Source: Flavobacterium frigoritolerans
GTDB taxonomy: Bacteria > Bacteroidota > Bacteroidia > Flavobacteriales > Flavobacteriaceae
Reading direction: 5' to 3'
Length of the DNA: 64,000 bases
Assembly (NCBI RefSeq): GCF_025847275.1
Contig: NZ_JAOZEV010000001.1
Location: 372,001 to 436,000 of the forward strand
Below, piece by piece: positions 18,383 through 27,097 of the stretch. The position numbers and the translations under genes were made by a program. Below the pieces are notes generated by a model, which was not told where the DNA came from, did no database searches, and saw only the letters and a program-made list of their open reading frames with translations. The stretch's first letter is position 1, and every line of letters starts with the position of its first letter.

Positions 18383-19024
18383 ATGAAAATCGCAATTATC
18401 GGAGCTACAGGTTTTGTAGGCTCAACTATCTTAAACGAATTAGCAAATCGCAATCATGAAATTACTGCTATAGCAAGAAACCCAAAAGATTCTACCAATG
18501 TAAATTGGGTAAAAGCAGATATCCTAAACACAACTGAATTAGCAACTATACTAAAAGGAAATGATGTTGTAATTAGCGCTTATAATGCTGGTTGGACAAA
18601 CCCTAATCTTTATGATGATTTTATAGCAGGTTCAAAATCTATTCAGGAAGCTGTTAAACAATCGGGAGTAAAACGTTTTATTACAATTGGAGGAGCAGGA
18701 AGTTTATTTATTGCTCCTAATTTACAAGCTGTAGATACGCCAGATTTCCCAAAAGAATATCATGCTGGAGCTTCGGCTGCGAGAGATTACTTAAATATTA
18801 TAAAAGAAGAAAAAGACTTGGATTGGGCATTTTTTAGCCCTGCTTTCGAAATGCATCCTGGTATTACAACAGGAAGAACTGCTAAATATCGTTTAGGATT
18901 AGACAATCCTGTGTTTGATGAAAATCAAAGAAGTATTATATCTGTAGAGGATTTGGCAGTAGTAATTGCCGATGAAGTTGAAAATCCTAAACATCATCAA
19001 GTACGTTTTACTGCAGCTTATTAA
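18383..19024 (+). CDS. NAD(P)-binding Rossmann protein, NmrA/YwnB type
   Basis: The atypical short-chain dehydrogenase fold is clear: IGATGFVGSTILNELANRNH at residues 5-24 is the dinucleotide-binding loop, followed by ARNP and the VISAYNAGW and RFITIGGAGSLF strands. It lacks the classical YxxxK active-site pair in the usual place, as is common in the NmrA/YwnB group, which includes flavin- or quinone-reducing and redox-sensing members. It is 213 aa and cytoplasmic. The gene follows the rrf2 regulator and carries a copy of the same dyad upstream, so it is probably the regulator's target, perhaps induced by electrophile or quinone stress. Confidence 0.85.
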   Translation: MKIAIIGATGFVGSTILNELANRNHEITAIARNPKDSTNVNWVKADILNTTELATILKGNDVVISAYNAGWTNPNLYDDFIAGSKSIQEAVKQSGVKRFITIGGAGSLFIAPNLQAVDTPDFPKEYHAGASAARDYLNIIKEEKDLDWAFFSPAFEMHPGITTGRTAKYRLGLDNPVFDENQRSIISVEDLAVVIADEVENPKHHQVRFTAAY

Positions 19025-19036
19025 TTTTTTTATAGC

Positions 19037-19129
19037 CACAAATTACACCAATTTTCACTAATTTATTTATGCTAATCATACTTAGCAAATATTCAATCGA
19101 ATATTTAATTAGTAAAATTGGTGTAATTC
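19037..19129. repeat. Intergenic inverted repeat with nested hairpin
   Basis: CAAATTACACCAATTTTCAC (about 19039-19058) is mirrored by AAAATTGGTGTAATTCG at 19114-19130, and the arms continue inward through ACTAATT and AATTAGT. A second hairpin (AATATTC / GAATATT) is nested between. It could end transcription of the preceding gene, but has no T tract, and resembles the palindromic debris common in this genus. Confidence 0.6.
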
Positions 19130-19162
19130 GAGATAAACTAACTTTTTGAAACTGTTTTTGTT

Positions 19163-20287
19163 TTGATTACTTTTACCTTTCAAAAAGTAAAGAGTTTGTC
19201 AGCACATAAAAAACAAGGAAGCAGTTTAAATGAAAAACCTGGAATTTCACAACCTGAAATCACCAGTGGAACATCGATTGAGCAAATTCAGCGTTTTAGA
19301 CGAATTCAACCTTCTGCACAAGAATTGGTTTCTGGTATTTTGTCTGGAAACATAACTGCATTAAGCAGAGCAATTACACTTATAGAAAGCACCAATCCTG
19401 ATCATTTGGCAAAAGCCAATGAAATAATTAATAGCTGCTTACCTCATGCCAATCAATCTGTTCGAATAGGAATTACCGGAGTTCCCGGAGTTGGAAAAAG
19501 CACTTTTATTGAAGCCTTTGGTAAACAACTCACCGGATTAGGAAAAAAACTAGCTGTATTGGCAGTTGATCCAAGTAGTTCATTCTCTCACGGAAGTATT
19601 CTTGGTGATAAAACCCGAATGGAAGAATTGGTAAAAGATAAAAATGCTTTTATCCGACCTAGTGCTTCAGGTGATACTCTTGGTGGTGTTGCCCGAAAAA
19701 CCAGAGAAACAATTATACTTTGCGAAGCAGCTGGATTTGATACGATATTGATTGAAACCGTGGGTGTTGGTCAAAGCGAAACTGCTGTTCACAGTATGGT
19801 TGATTTTTTCTTATTATTAAAAATAGCTGGTGCTGGTGATGAATTGCAAGGTATTAAAAGAGGTATTATGGAAATGGCTGATGCTATTGTCATAAACAAA
19901 GCAGATGGTGATAACATTAAAAAAGCAAGATTAGCAAAAACGGAGTTTAATAGAGCGTTGCATTTATTTCCAGCAAAAAAATCAGGATGGCAACCTACTG
20001 TCGCAACTTGTAGCGCCATCACTCACGAAGGGATTCCAGAAGTTTGGCAAACGATTCTTGATTATTTTGAAATGGCAAAAACTAGTCTTTATTTTCAGGA
20101 AAAAAGAAAAGAGCAAAATCAATTTTGGATGATGGAAACCATAAATGAGCAATTAAAAAACAACTTTTATAATCATCCCGAAATCATAGCTGAACTTGAT
20201 AAAAACAAAAAAGCAGTGCAAAATGATGAAATTTCACCTTTTGCAGCTGCTAGTATTTTGTTGAATTTATACAAGAAAGGTTCATAA
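19163..20287 (+). CDS. meaB: Methylmalonyl-CoA mutase-associated GTPase MeaB
   Basis: MeaB is a G3E-family GTPase that gates B12 loading and protects methylmalonyl-CoA mutase. Walker A GVPGVGKST is at residues 106-114, followed by VDPSSSFSHGSILGDKTRM, RPSASGDTLGGVARKTRE, ETVGVGQSE (switch II), and NKADGD for guanine recognition. Length 374 aa fits. No ATG lies in frame before the conserved part; the frame opens after TAA at 19139-19141 and TTG at 19163 is the most likely start. The mutase genes are not in the window. A B12 adenosyltransferase at 2347-2916 is a possible functional partner. Confidence 0.92.
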   Translation: MITFTFQKVKSLSAHKKQGSSLNEKPGISQPEITSGTSIEQIQRFRRIQPSAQELVSGILSGNITALSRAITLIESTNPDHLAKANEIINSCLPHANQSVRIGITGVPGVGKSTFIEAFGKQLTGLGKKLAVLAVDPSSSFSHGSILGDKTRMEELVKDKNAFIRPSASGDTLGGVARKTRETIILCEAAGFDTILIETVGVGQSETAVHSMVDFFLLLKIAGAGDELQGIKRGIMEMADAIVINKADGDNIKKARLAKTEFNRALHLFPAKKSGWQPTVATCSAITHEGIPEVWQTILDYFEMAKTSLYFQEKRKEQNQFWMMETINEQLKNNFYNHPEIIAELDKNKKAVQNDEISPFAAASILLNLYKKGS

Positions 20288-20574
20288 GGAACGAAGTAAC
20301 AAAGATAGAGAGTAAAACACCTATGAACCTTTGTCACTTTGAGTCTTTGTACCTATTTTTTCTTTGTATCTCTGAACCTCTGTCGCTTTAATATAAATCC
20401 TCTTCTGTTTTTACAGTCAAAAACATCTATTAAAATTGTTTTAAAAAAGGTCCTAAAATACTAAGTTTCTGAGTTAAAAATCAGACTAAACTTAGTACCT
20501 CAGAACCTTTATATCTTAGTAACGACTTAAAAACCTTTGTTACTTTGTATCTCTGAACCTTTGCATCTTAAAAA
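20288..20574. repeat. Intergenic debris of 'cctttgtcactttgt'-type words
   Basis: The gap between meaB and the LTA-synthase-like gene is built from repeated short words such as ACCTTTGT, TTTGTATCTCTGAACCT and AACTTAGTACCTCAGAACCT. The same words form the 160-bp tandem array at 48361-49165. Nothing coding is seen; it looks like decayed repeat material. Confidence 0.5.
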
Positions 20575-22512
20575 TCACTTCTTCTTTCTAAGTTTATACT
20601 TATTCTGTTTGTACAAATTCCCTGCTGTTATTACATGTGCCAAAGCATCTTTTGCAAATTCTTCGTCTAGTTTAACTGGAATTAAAGTAGTATCATTTTT
20701 AATTTCAAATTGCAATGGTTTTAAATTTGGCTGCATGATTACAACCTTATTTTCAACTCTAAATGCATTAATGTCATTAAACTGCATAATAGACCTTCCT
20801 TTTACATCTGGTCCTATTTTAGTTAAATTTCTTCCTACCATTGGTGTTTCAAACTGTGCTCCTATGTAACTTAATAACGTAGGAGGAATATCAATCTGAC
20901 TAGCCAATTTGTCATATGCTTTCCCTTTAGGAACTCCAGGTCCCATAATTAAGGCTGGAATATGAAATTTGTTTATTGGTACTAGATTCTTTCCGTATGT
21001 TCTTGTGTTATGATCTGCAATTACGATGAAAATAGTATTCTTAAAGTAAGCTTCTTTCTTAGCCATTTCGAAGAATTTTCCAATCGAAAAATCGGCATAT
21101 TTCATTGCATTATTAACTGTTGCAGCTTTTTTATCATATGGTTTTATTCTACCCTCTGGGTACTCGAATGGTTCGTGATTAGAAGTTGAAAACATTAATG
21201 AGAAAAATGGTTTGTCTCCTTTGGCTTTAAAATAATTATTTGCTTTTACAGCCAAATCTTCATCTGAATACCCCCAAGTTCCTTTAAATGCATATTTATG
21301 TCCATCGCTATCAAAATCTTCCTGATCTACAATATCTTCAAAACCATTTCCATTAAAAAAAGAAGCCATGTTATCAAAATTGGCCATTCCTCCATATATA
21401 AAACTAGTTTCGTATCCTTTTTGTTTTAAGGCATCTGCCAAAGTAAAAAATCCTTGTTGTGAGTTTCCTAATTTCACTACACTTTCTGAAGGCGAAGGTA
21501 GAAACCCTGTAACAACTGCTTCAATTCCTCGAACACTACGCGTTCCTGTACAATATAAATTGGTAAAGAGCAATCCTTCTTTTGAAAGCTTATCAAACTC
21601 TGGAGTTAATGGCTTACCTCCTAAAATCCCAACGTATTCTGCTCCAAGACTTTCTTGCAAAAATATGACCAAATTATATGGTTGTCTTAAAAGCGTATCT
21701 GGTTTTTGAATATGTAGAAATGGAATTTCCGAATCTGTAAAATCATTAGGATTTACTGTCATGTACTTTTTTACACGAGCAATAGCTTCTGCTTCTTCCA
21801 TTTTACCATACATCTTAGTATTTCCTTCATTTTTAATAGAGTAAGCTGCGAAAGCTACTGTATAAAATGAATTTAATCCTAAGGTATTTGTTAACTGATC
21901 TGTAGAAAAAACGGCATTACTTGCATTTATTGGTCGCTTAGATGTAAGGCTTGAACGTGCTCCAAAGAACAATAGAAAAGCTACAAATGGAAATACAATT
22001 AATTTGAACTTATAATCAGCTGGATGTGTATGAAAATATTTCTTTCCCTTCTTAAAAGCAAAATATACTACAACTCCTAAAATTATGAAAGTAACGATTA
22101 TAGAAACCAAATAGCTTTTTAAAAGCATCCCTACTACTTCTCTCGGATATATTAAATAATCTAAAAAGATTTTGTTTGGACGCGTATCATATTGCTTCAC
22201 AAAATCTGGTGTTGCCAATTCTACAAAAAGAATCAGAAAAAGGAATAAGAAGCTATAAAACACCAAGAACTTATTTGTGAATTTGATGCAGTTATTTGGT
22301 AATAAAGTAACTAATAGTGCTGGAAGAAATGACAAATAACATAGTAATATCAAGTCCATTCGTAACCCAATTGGAAAAATATACCAAAAATTAGGAGTCT
22401 CAACTACTCTATCCTTAAATATGAAAAATAAAAATATTCGACTTAAAGTAGTAATTAGCAATCCAATTGCTATAAAATTAAAAATCGGTTTTAAAAAAGC
22501 GAATTTTTTCAT
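20575..22512 (-). CDS. LTA synthase-like phosphoglycerol transferase / sulfatase-family membrane enzyme
   Basis: The 645-aa protein has about five N-terminal transmembrane segments (10-33, 52-70, 82-100, 133-153, 168-184) and a large extracytoplasmic alkaline-phosphatase-fold domain (about 275-600). LVIFLQESLGAEYVG carries the metal-binding Glu287, CTGTRSVRGIEAVVTG the nucleophile Thr324, and FIVIADHNTRTYGK the C-terminal metal ligands Asp and His. This matches the LtaS/OpgB/MdoB family. A Gram-negative has no lipoteichoic acid, so the likely job is transfer of phosphoglycerol or phosphoethanolamine to a periplasmic glycan or lipid. The short acidic gene at 22568 lies directly upstream on the same strand. 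Confidence 0.88.
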   Translation of the reverse strand: MKKFAFLKPIFNFIAIGLLITTLSRIFLFFIFKDRVVETPNFWYIFPIGLRMDLILLCYLSFLPALLVTLLPNNCIKFTNKFLVFYSFLFLFLILFVELATPDFVKQYDTRPNKIFLDYLIYPREVVGMLLKSYLVSIIVTFIILGVVVYFAFKKGKKYFHTHPADYKFKLIVFPFVAFLLFFGARSSLTSKRPINASNAVFSTDQLTNTLGLNSFYTVAFAAYSIKNEGNTKMYGKMEEAEAIARVKKYMTVNPNDFTDSEIPFLHIQKPDTLLRQPYNLVIFLQESLGAEYVGILGGKPLTPEFDKLSKEGLLFTNLYCTGTRSVRGIEAVVTGFLPSPSESVVKLGNSQQGFFTLADALKQKGYETSFIYGGMANFDNMASFFNGNGFEDIVDQEDFDSDGHKYAFKGTWGYSDEDLAVKANNYFKAKGDKPFFSLMFSTSNHEPFEYPEGRIKPYDKKAATVNNAMKYADFSIGKFFEMAKKEAYFKNTIFIVIADHNTRTYGKNLVPINKFHIPALIMGPGVPKGKAYDKLASQIDIPPTLLSYIGAQFETPMVGRNLTKIGPDVKGRSIMQFNDINAFRVENKVVIMQPNLKPLQFEIKNDTTLIPVKLDEEFAKDALAHVITAGNLYKQNKYKLRKKK

Positions 22513-22567
22513 TTAATAAGGACTTTTTAAAGTGTTGAAAAAAAATATTTAAATTAAAGTAAGGTGT

Positions 22568-22795
22568 TTATTCTTCGTAAAGTTTTATCTCTCTATCATA
22601 AAACTCATTAGCAAGAACAATCAATCCTTCCATTTCGGCATTTAATTCAGCCTCATCAAGATCTTCTGCTTCTTCCATAAACTCAACCTCATCATCTTTT
22701 AAATTGATGATAAATCTTGGGTAATCAAGATGAATAATGAAGATATCATCTGGAAAATCAGTATTGTCTCCGAGTAAAAATTTAGGTAATTCCAT
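22568..22795 (-). CDS. Small acidic conserved protein of unknown function, 75 aa
   Basis: The product is strongly acidic, with a Glu/Asp-rich centre (DDEVEFMEEAEDLDEAEL) and an N-terminal part rich in hydrophobic residues (FIIHLDYPRFIINL) that probably forms a beta-hairpin. No known motif is present. It lies between the MATE pump gene and the LTA-synthase-like gene, all in the same direction, with a 55-base gap to the latter. Regular coding composition and placement in a gene series support it being real. I assign no function. Confidence 0.7.
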   Translation of the reverse strand: MELPKFLLGDNTDFPDDIFIIHLDYPRFIINLKDDEVEFMEEAEDLDEAELNAEMEGLIVLANEFYDREIKLYEE

Positions 22796-22885
22796 TTTTG
22801 TTTTTGTTTTATTTTGCTATTATCCGCTATGCGGACTATTTTTTACAGATTTACTTCGTCTGTGGTTATTTATTTTGCTCCAAAT

Positions 22886-24271
22886 TTATGAATTTGAAAC
22901 TGAATTATTGATTAATTTTTTTGTCAGGTAATGAAAACGAATATACAAAAATATAGCCGCTGCGGTTAATCCTGCCAAAAGTCCTATCCAAACTCCTTCC
23001 GCTTTTAAATCGGTGTATTCGGCTAAATAATATGAAATAGGAAAACCGATAACCCAATACGCTACAAATGTAATATACATCGGTATTTTAACATCTTGCA
23101 ATCCACGTAAAGCTCCTAAAACAACTACCTGAATTCCATCTGAAATTTGGAAAACTGCCGCTATTAAAAGCAGTTTAGATGCAATAGCTATTACTTCATT
23201 ATTATCCAAAAGCTGTCCTCCATTTTCCATATTCAAAAAGATATGTGGCAAGTAATTATGGAAAGCTATAAATAGAATCGCAAAAACTGTTTCGATTATA
23301 ATTGCAAGTAAAAAGATGGAACGCGCAACTACAATTAAATTTTTAAAATCATTTAATCCCCTTTGATTACTAACCCTAATCATCGAAGTTACACTTAATC
23401 CCATAGCAAACATAAAGGTCATTGAAGCCAAACTTAAAGCAATTTGATTGGCTGCCTGACTGGTTTTACCAATATTACCACAAAGCCAAATTGATGCTGT
23501 AAACAACACTACTTCAAAAAGCATTTGCATCGCTGATGGAAATCCTATGCTTATAATTTTTTTAATTGTTTCTTTTTTAATTTCTGAAAAACTAAAATTC
23601 TGAAAATGATGCTTTAATTCTTCTCTTCTTGATATCATAATATGCATGAACATTACCAAAAATATTCTTGAAATTACTGTTCCAAGTGCCGCCCCAACAA
23701 TTCCCATTTTAGGAAAAATCCAGATACCGTAAATCAACAAATAATTTATTCCTACATGCAGCACATTTGCCATAACCATAGCATACATAGAATATTTAGT
23801 AAGCGAAAGTCCATCGGCAAACTGCTTGTATCCCTGATACATAATTAAAGGAATCAATGAGAAAGCTACCCAATCAAGATAAGGTTTAGCAAGAGCAATT
23901 ACATCGGCAGGTTGTTTTAGTAATTCCATTATTGGCTTTGCCAAAACAACTACTCCAAAAAGCATCAATCCTAAAATGGTGCATAAAAATAATCCATGAT
24001 GAAATGCGTTGCGAATTTTTTTATCATTCTTCTCTGCATCGCCTTCGGCAACTATAGGAGTAATTGCAGTAGAAAATCCGATTCCTAATGACATTGCAAT
24101 AAAAATCATGCTGTTCCCTAATGAAACTGCAGCCAGTTCTGTACTTCCTAGTTTTCCTACCATTATATTATCGACAATACCAATAAGGGTATGCCCAACC
24201 ATTCCTAATATTATTGGATATGCTAATTTTAGATTATAAGAAAATTCTTTTGTGTATTGAGAAAAGTTCAC
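22886..24271 (-). CDS. MATE family multidrug efflux transporter
   Basis: The protein has 12 hydrophobic segments in two homologous halves typical of MATE/NorM pumps, which exchange drugs against Na+ or H+. GHTLIGIVDNIMVGKLGSTELAAVSLG is the diagnostic first helix region, and ISIGFPSAMQMLFEVVLF begins the second half. The longest frame starts at an ATG at 24313, but a TAnnTTTG promoter element lies inside it at 24291-24298. I therefore choose GTG at 24269-24271, giving 461 aa beginning (M)NFSQYTKEFSYNLKLAYP, the usual MATE N-terminus. No regulator is adjacent. Confidence 0.92.
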   Translation of the reverse strand: MNFSQYTKEFSYNLKLAYPIILGMVGHTLIGIVDNIMVGKLGSTELAAVSLGNSMIFIAMSLGIGFSTAITPIVAEGDAEKNDKKIRNAFHHGLFLCTILGLMLFGVVVLAKPIMELLKQPADVIALAKPYLDWVAFSLIPLIMYQGYKQFADGLSLTKYSMYAMVMANVLHVGINYLLIYGIWIFPKMGIVGAALGTVISRIFLVMFMHIMISRREELKHHFQNFSFSEIKKETIKKIISIGFPSAMQMLFEVVLFTASIWLCGNIGKTSQAANQIALSLASMTFMFAMGLSVTSMIRVSNQRGLNDFKNLIVVARSIFLLAIIIETVFAILFIAFHNYLPHIFLNMENGGQLLDNNEVIAIASKLLLIAAVFQISDGIQVVVLGALRGLQDVKIPMYITFVAYWVIGFPISYYLAEYTDLKAEGVWIGLLAGLTAAAIFLYIRFHYLTKKLINNSVSNS

Positions 24272-24290
24272 TTTGTATTTTTTTAGTGTG

Positions 24291-24298
24291 CAAAGATA
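24291..24298 (-). promoter_or_regulatory. -7 promoter element of the MATE gene
   Basis: TATCTTTG on the minus strand fits TAnnTTTG and lies 19 bases before the GTG start chosen here, within a longer ATG-initiated frame. It is the evidence for the shorter start. Confidence 0.5.
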
Positions 24299-24463
24299 AT
24301 TAGAAGCTTTCAATTCTTTACCTATTATTCAATTTATAACCCTATTTATTATTCAATTCCTTGGGAACCTAAATATTATATAATAAAAGCTAATAATTAT
24401 ATAACGTCCTCACACTACCCTACTACTACTTTTACATCATTAAAAACTAAAACATCAGATATT

Positions 24464-24976
24464 ATGAAAAAGACAATCAATTTAAAAATGCTGTTAATTG
24501 CAGTTTTAGCAATTATTTGTACTTCTGCAATGGCACAAAGCACCGAAATAAAAAATTATGACCAAGGTTTCCGCTTAGGATTTGGTTTAAACGGTGGAAT
24601 TCCGACTAATAAAGTTTATAGTTGGTCTTTAGGTGGTGATGTTAGATTACAGTATGATTTATCTATGAAAACATCTTTAACCCTAACAACTGGTTTTACT
24701 AATTTATTTGTCAACAAACAGGACTTAAAAGACATAGGATTCATTCCTGCAAAAGCGGGTTTCAAAGCTTTTATTTGGGAAGATCAATTTTATGTATTAG
24801 GCGAAGTTGGTGCTGGTTTTGCAGTTACAAACGGATACAATGACACTACATTTTTATGGGCTCCAGGAATTGGTTATGCTAATAAATATGTTGACATAAG
24901 CGTGCGATATGAAGATTATACCAAATTCAACACCAATCAGGTTGCATTGCGATTGGCATACGGGTTTAAATTGTAA
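24464..24976 (+). CDS. Secreted beta-barrel-like outer membrane protein, 170 aa
   Basis: A clear Sec signal peptide (MKKTINLKMLLIAVLAIICT, cleavage after SAMA-Q at about residue 24) leads into a chain with alternating hydrophobic residues and frequent Gly and aromatic residues (FRLGFGLNGGIP, WSLGGDVRLQYDLS, LTLTTGFTNLFV), ending VALRLAYGFKL. A terminal aromatic-rich strand is typical of small outer membrane beta-barrels in Bacteroidota. Eight strands are plausible at this size. No function can be stated. It is a single gene with its own terminator. Confidence 0.75.
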   Translation: MKKTINLKMLLIAVLAIICTSAMAQSTEIKNYDQGFRLGFGLNGGIPTNKVYSWSLGGDVRLQYDLSMKTSLTLTTGFTNLFVNKQDLKDIGFIPAKAGFKAFIWEDQFYVLGEVGAGFAVTNGYNDTTFLWAPGIGYANKYVDISVRYEDYTKFNTNQVALRLAYGFKL

Positions 24977-24999
24977 ACCTCATTATAAAACATTCATAA

Positions 25000-25027
25000 G
25001 AAGCCTTTCGAAAGAGAGGCTTTTTTA
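25000..25027 (+). terminator. Terminator after the small beta-barrel gene
   Basis: AAGCCTTTC (25001-25009) pairs with GAGAGGCTT (25014-25022) around GAAA, through one mismatch, and is followed by a T run. Confidence 0.75.
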
Positions 25028-25149
25028 GTTTTATACAATTTGATATGTGTTGAATTTTACCATTGGTCAACAGATACTAACCATTAGTCAAACGTTTTTT
25101 TAGGATTGATATCGAACATGGTACTTCGTGGAAAATTTTAATTTAAATC

Positions 25150-26085
25150 ATGAAAAAATCTGTTTTTTATCTATCACAACTGTTTCTGTTTCTATTAATT
25201 TCGATTTCTACGAAAGCGCAAACTGGCATATCAGGGGAAGCTAAAATTGATTATGTCCCGTTTTCTAATTATGTACGACCAATAGACAGTTCTAAAACTG
25301 ACGCAAAGAGTAATTTCAAGAGGGCTCAACTTACACTCGAAGTTCCCATTTCTTTAAAAATGGACAAATACAATCATCCAAGACTTTGGTCAATTGGTGT
25401 TCAGGGTGCTTATGCCAAAATGGAAAATAAAAATTATGACATCTTATCTTTTCCTACTGAATTACCAAATGGGTTCCCTACAGAAATCTTAAATGCACAA
25501 ATTGGAGTCAAACACCTACGATCAATATCTAAGTCTTGGTCATTATTAATAATGGCTTCTGTTGGTGTTTATACCGATATGGAACAAATTAATAAAGATG
25601 ATGTATTAATTCAAGGAGGCGTTCTTTTCATCAAACAATTCAATCCAAATTTAGCTTTTGGAATGGGGCCAGTTCTTACCAATAGTTTTGGTGTTCCAAT
25701 GGTACTTCCTGGAATTTATTTTAATTGGGAATCCCAAGGAGCTTTACATTTTAGAGTCAACTTTCCAGAAGGAATCGAATTAGGTTACAGAATGTCTGAA
25801 AATTTCGACTTAAAAGCTGTTTTGGAATTAGGCGGAATGACTGCTGAAACTAATGTAGGTAATAAATCGATTTTATTAGGTTATCAACAAATTATTGCTG
25901 GTATTAAGCCACAAGTAAAACTAGGTAAAAATTGGATATTTGAACCCACTATAGGATCAACTTTAGTTCGTTCTTTCTCGACCAATAACCGAAAAATAAA
26001 AGACATTTTTAAAGAAAAAGACCTTGCTGACCCAAAATTTACAACCACTTTTTATGGAGCCGTTGCTATGAAATGGAAGTTCTAG
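25150..26085 (+). CDS. Outer membrane beta-barrel protein, possibly DUF6268 type
   Basis: The 311-aa product has a signal peptide cleaved after STKAQ-T (about residue 24) and a mature part of alternating polar and hydrophobic strands with ILNAQIGVKHLRSISKSWSLLIMASVGVYTDM, LAFGMGPVLTNSFG and a C-terminal strand ending FYGAVAMKWKF. The terminal Phe and barrel pattern indicate an outer membrane protein. It resembles the DUF6268 barrels of Flavobacteriia, but this family name is from memory and not checked. It ends two bases before the convergent LytTR regulator gene, so the two genes are tightly packed. Confidence 0.7.
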   Translation: MKKSVFYLSQLFLFLLISISTKAQTGISGEAKIDYVPFSNYVRPIDSSKTDAKSNFKRAQLTLEVPISLKMDKYNHPRLWSIGVQGAYAKMENKNYDILSFPTELPNGFPTEILNAQIGVKHLRSISKSWSLLIMASVGVYTDMEQINKDDVLIQGGVLFIKQFNPNLAFGMGPVLTNSFGVPMVLPGIYFNWESQGALHFRVNFPEGIELGYRMSENFDLKAVLELGGMTAETNVGNKSILLGYQQIIAGIKPQVKLGKNWIFEPTIGSTLVRSFSTNNRKIKDIFKEKDLADPKFTTTFYGAVAMKWKF

Positions 26086-26086
26086 A

Positions 26087-26800
26087 TTATCGGCTCAATA
26101 AATTTTTATAAACTACCTCTTTCAATAACGCTTCTCGACGTGTTCTTGAAATTGGTAGTTCTTGTCCTTTTATAAACAAACGTCCTCCAGAGACGGAATC
26201 GATATGGGTAATATTTACCAAAAATGATTTATGAATTCTGAAAAAAATCTCAGCAGGAAGTGTTTCTTCTAATGAAATCATCGTTTGATGAATTACAATA
26301 ACCTTGTCCTTAAAATGCAGCTTGGCATAATTTTGCATTCCTTCTATATATAAAATATCTACCCAAGAAATTTTTTGAAATCCTTCTTCTTGACGTACAT
26401 AAAGAAATGGATCTAGTGGAGTTTGTTTAGGAGCTCCAACCATTTGATGCCATTGTTTCGCTTTTAAAGAAGCCTGATAAAATCGTTGAAATGTTATCGG
26501 TTTCAGCAAATAATCTACCACTTGCAAACGATATCCATCCAAAGCATGTTCGGAATAGGCTGTGGTAAAAATCACTAATGGCGGATTATCCAAAGATTCT
26601 AAAAATTCTAAACCTGAAAGATACGGCATATTTATATCCAGAAATAACAAGTCCACTTGCTTTTCCTGAATGTACGAAGTGGCCTCTAGCGCCGAAGCAC
26701 AAGTACCTATTACTTCTAGAAAATCTATCTTAGAAATAAAATCTACAATCCCATTTCTAGCTATAGGCTCATCATCGATTACGAGGCATTTCATATTCAT
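26087..26800 (-). CDS. LytTR-family response regulator
   Basis: An N-terminal receiver domain (about 1-120) has the acidic pocket VIDDEP, the phospho-acceptor Asp55 in LLFLDINMP, Thr in VIFTTAYSEHAL and Lys in DYLLKPITF. The C-terminal LytTR DNA-binding domain (about 135-235) has ILYIEGMQNYAKLHF, TMISLEETLP, FFRIHKSFLVNITHI and LPISRTRRE. Such regulators are phosphorylated by LytS-type kinases; the candidate kinase is the next gene upstream at 27098-28150, on the same strand but 297 bases away across repeat debris. The gene may start at the second Met (MKCLVIDD). Confidence 0.93.
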   Translation of the reverse strand: MNMKCLVIDDEPIARNGIVDFISKIDFLEVIGTCASALEATSYIQEKQVDLLFLDINMPYLSGLEFLESLDNPPLVIFTTAYSEHALDGYRLQVVDYLLKPITFQRFYQASLKAKQWHQMVGAPKQTPLDPFLYVRQEEGFQKISWVDILYIEGMQNYAKLHFKDKVIVIHQTMISLEETLPAEIFFRIHKSFLVNITHIDSVSGGRLFIKGQELPISRTRREALLKEVVYKNLLSR

Positions 26801-27097
26801 TTTTTTAAGTTTTGTTTCAGGTTTTCTTTCTTTCAGGTTTGGTGCTTATAATTTAAAAAGGTTTCTCGCAGATTTTGCAGATTTATTCTTTTATAAAATC
26901 CTTTAAATCTGCGCAATCTGTGGCAAAAAATTAACCTCAAAGTTTGCAGTCCCGATAGCTATCGGGATACACAAAGTTCACAAAGGTATTTCAACACAAA
27001 GCCTTGCGAACTTTGCGTTTTATAAAACCATCAGTGTAAAAAAAATTGCGCTCTTTGCGGTAAAAAATCTGCATAATCTGTGGCAAACAAAAATGTA
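26801..27097. repeat. Repeat debris and perfect palindrome between LytTR regulator and kinase genes
   Basis: The spacer contains TCCCGATAGCTATCGGGA at 26950-26967, a perfect 18-base palindrome, and phrases such as CACAAAGTTCACAAAGG and CCTTGCGAACTTTGCG that also occur, inverted, near 54180-54226. Such strings are typical of decayed intergenic repeats in Flavobacterium. Nothing coding is visible. Confidence 0.6.

Noticed and set aside
22796..22885. Short hairpins (TCCGCTATGCGGA, ACAGATTTACTTCGTCTGT) between the 75-aa gene and the MATE gene
   Set aside because: Stems are only five bases, with no T tract; not enough to call a terminator or element.
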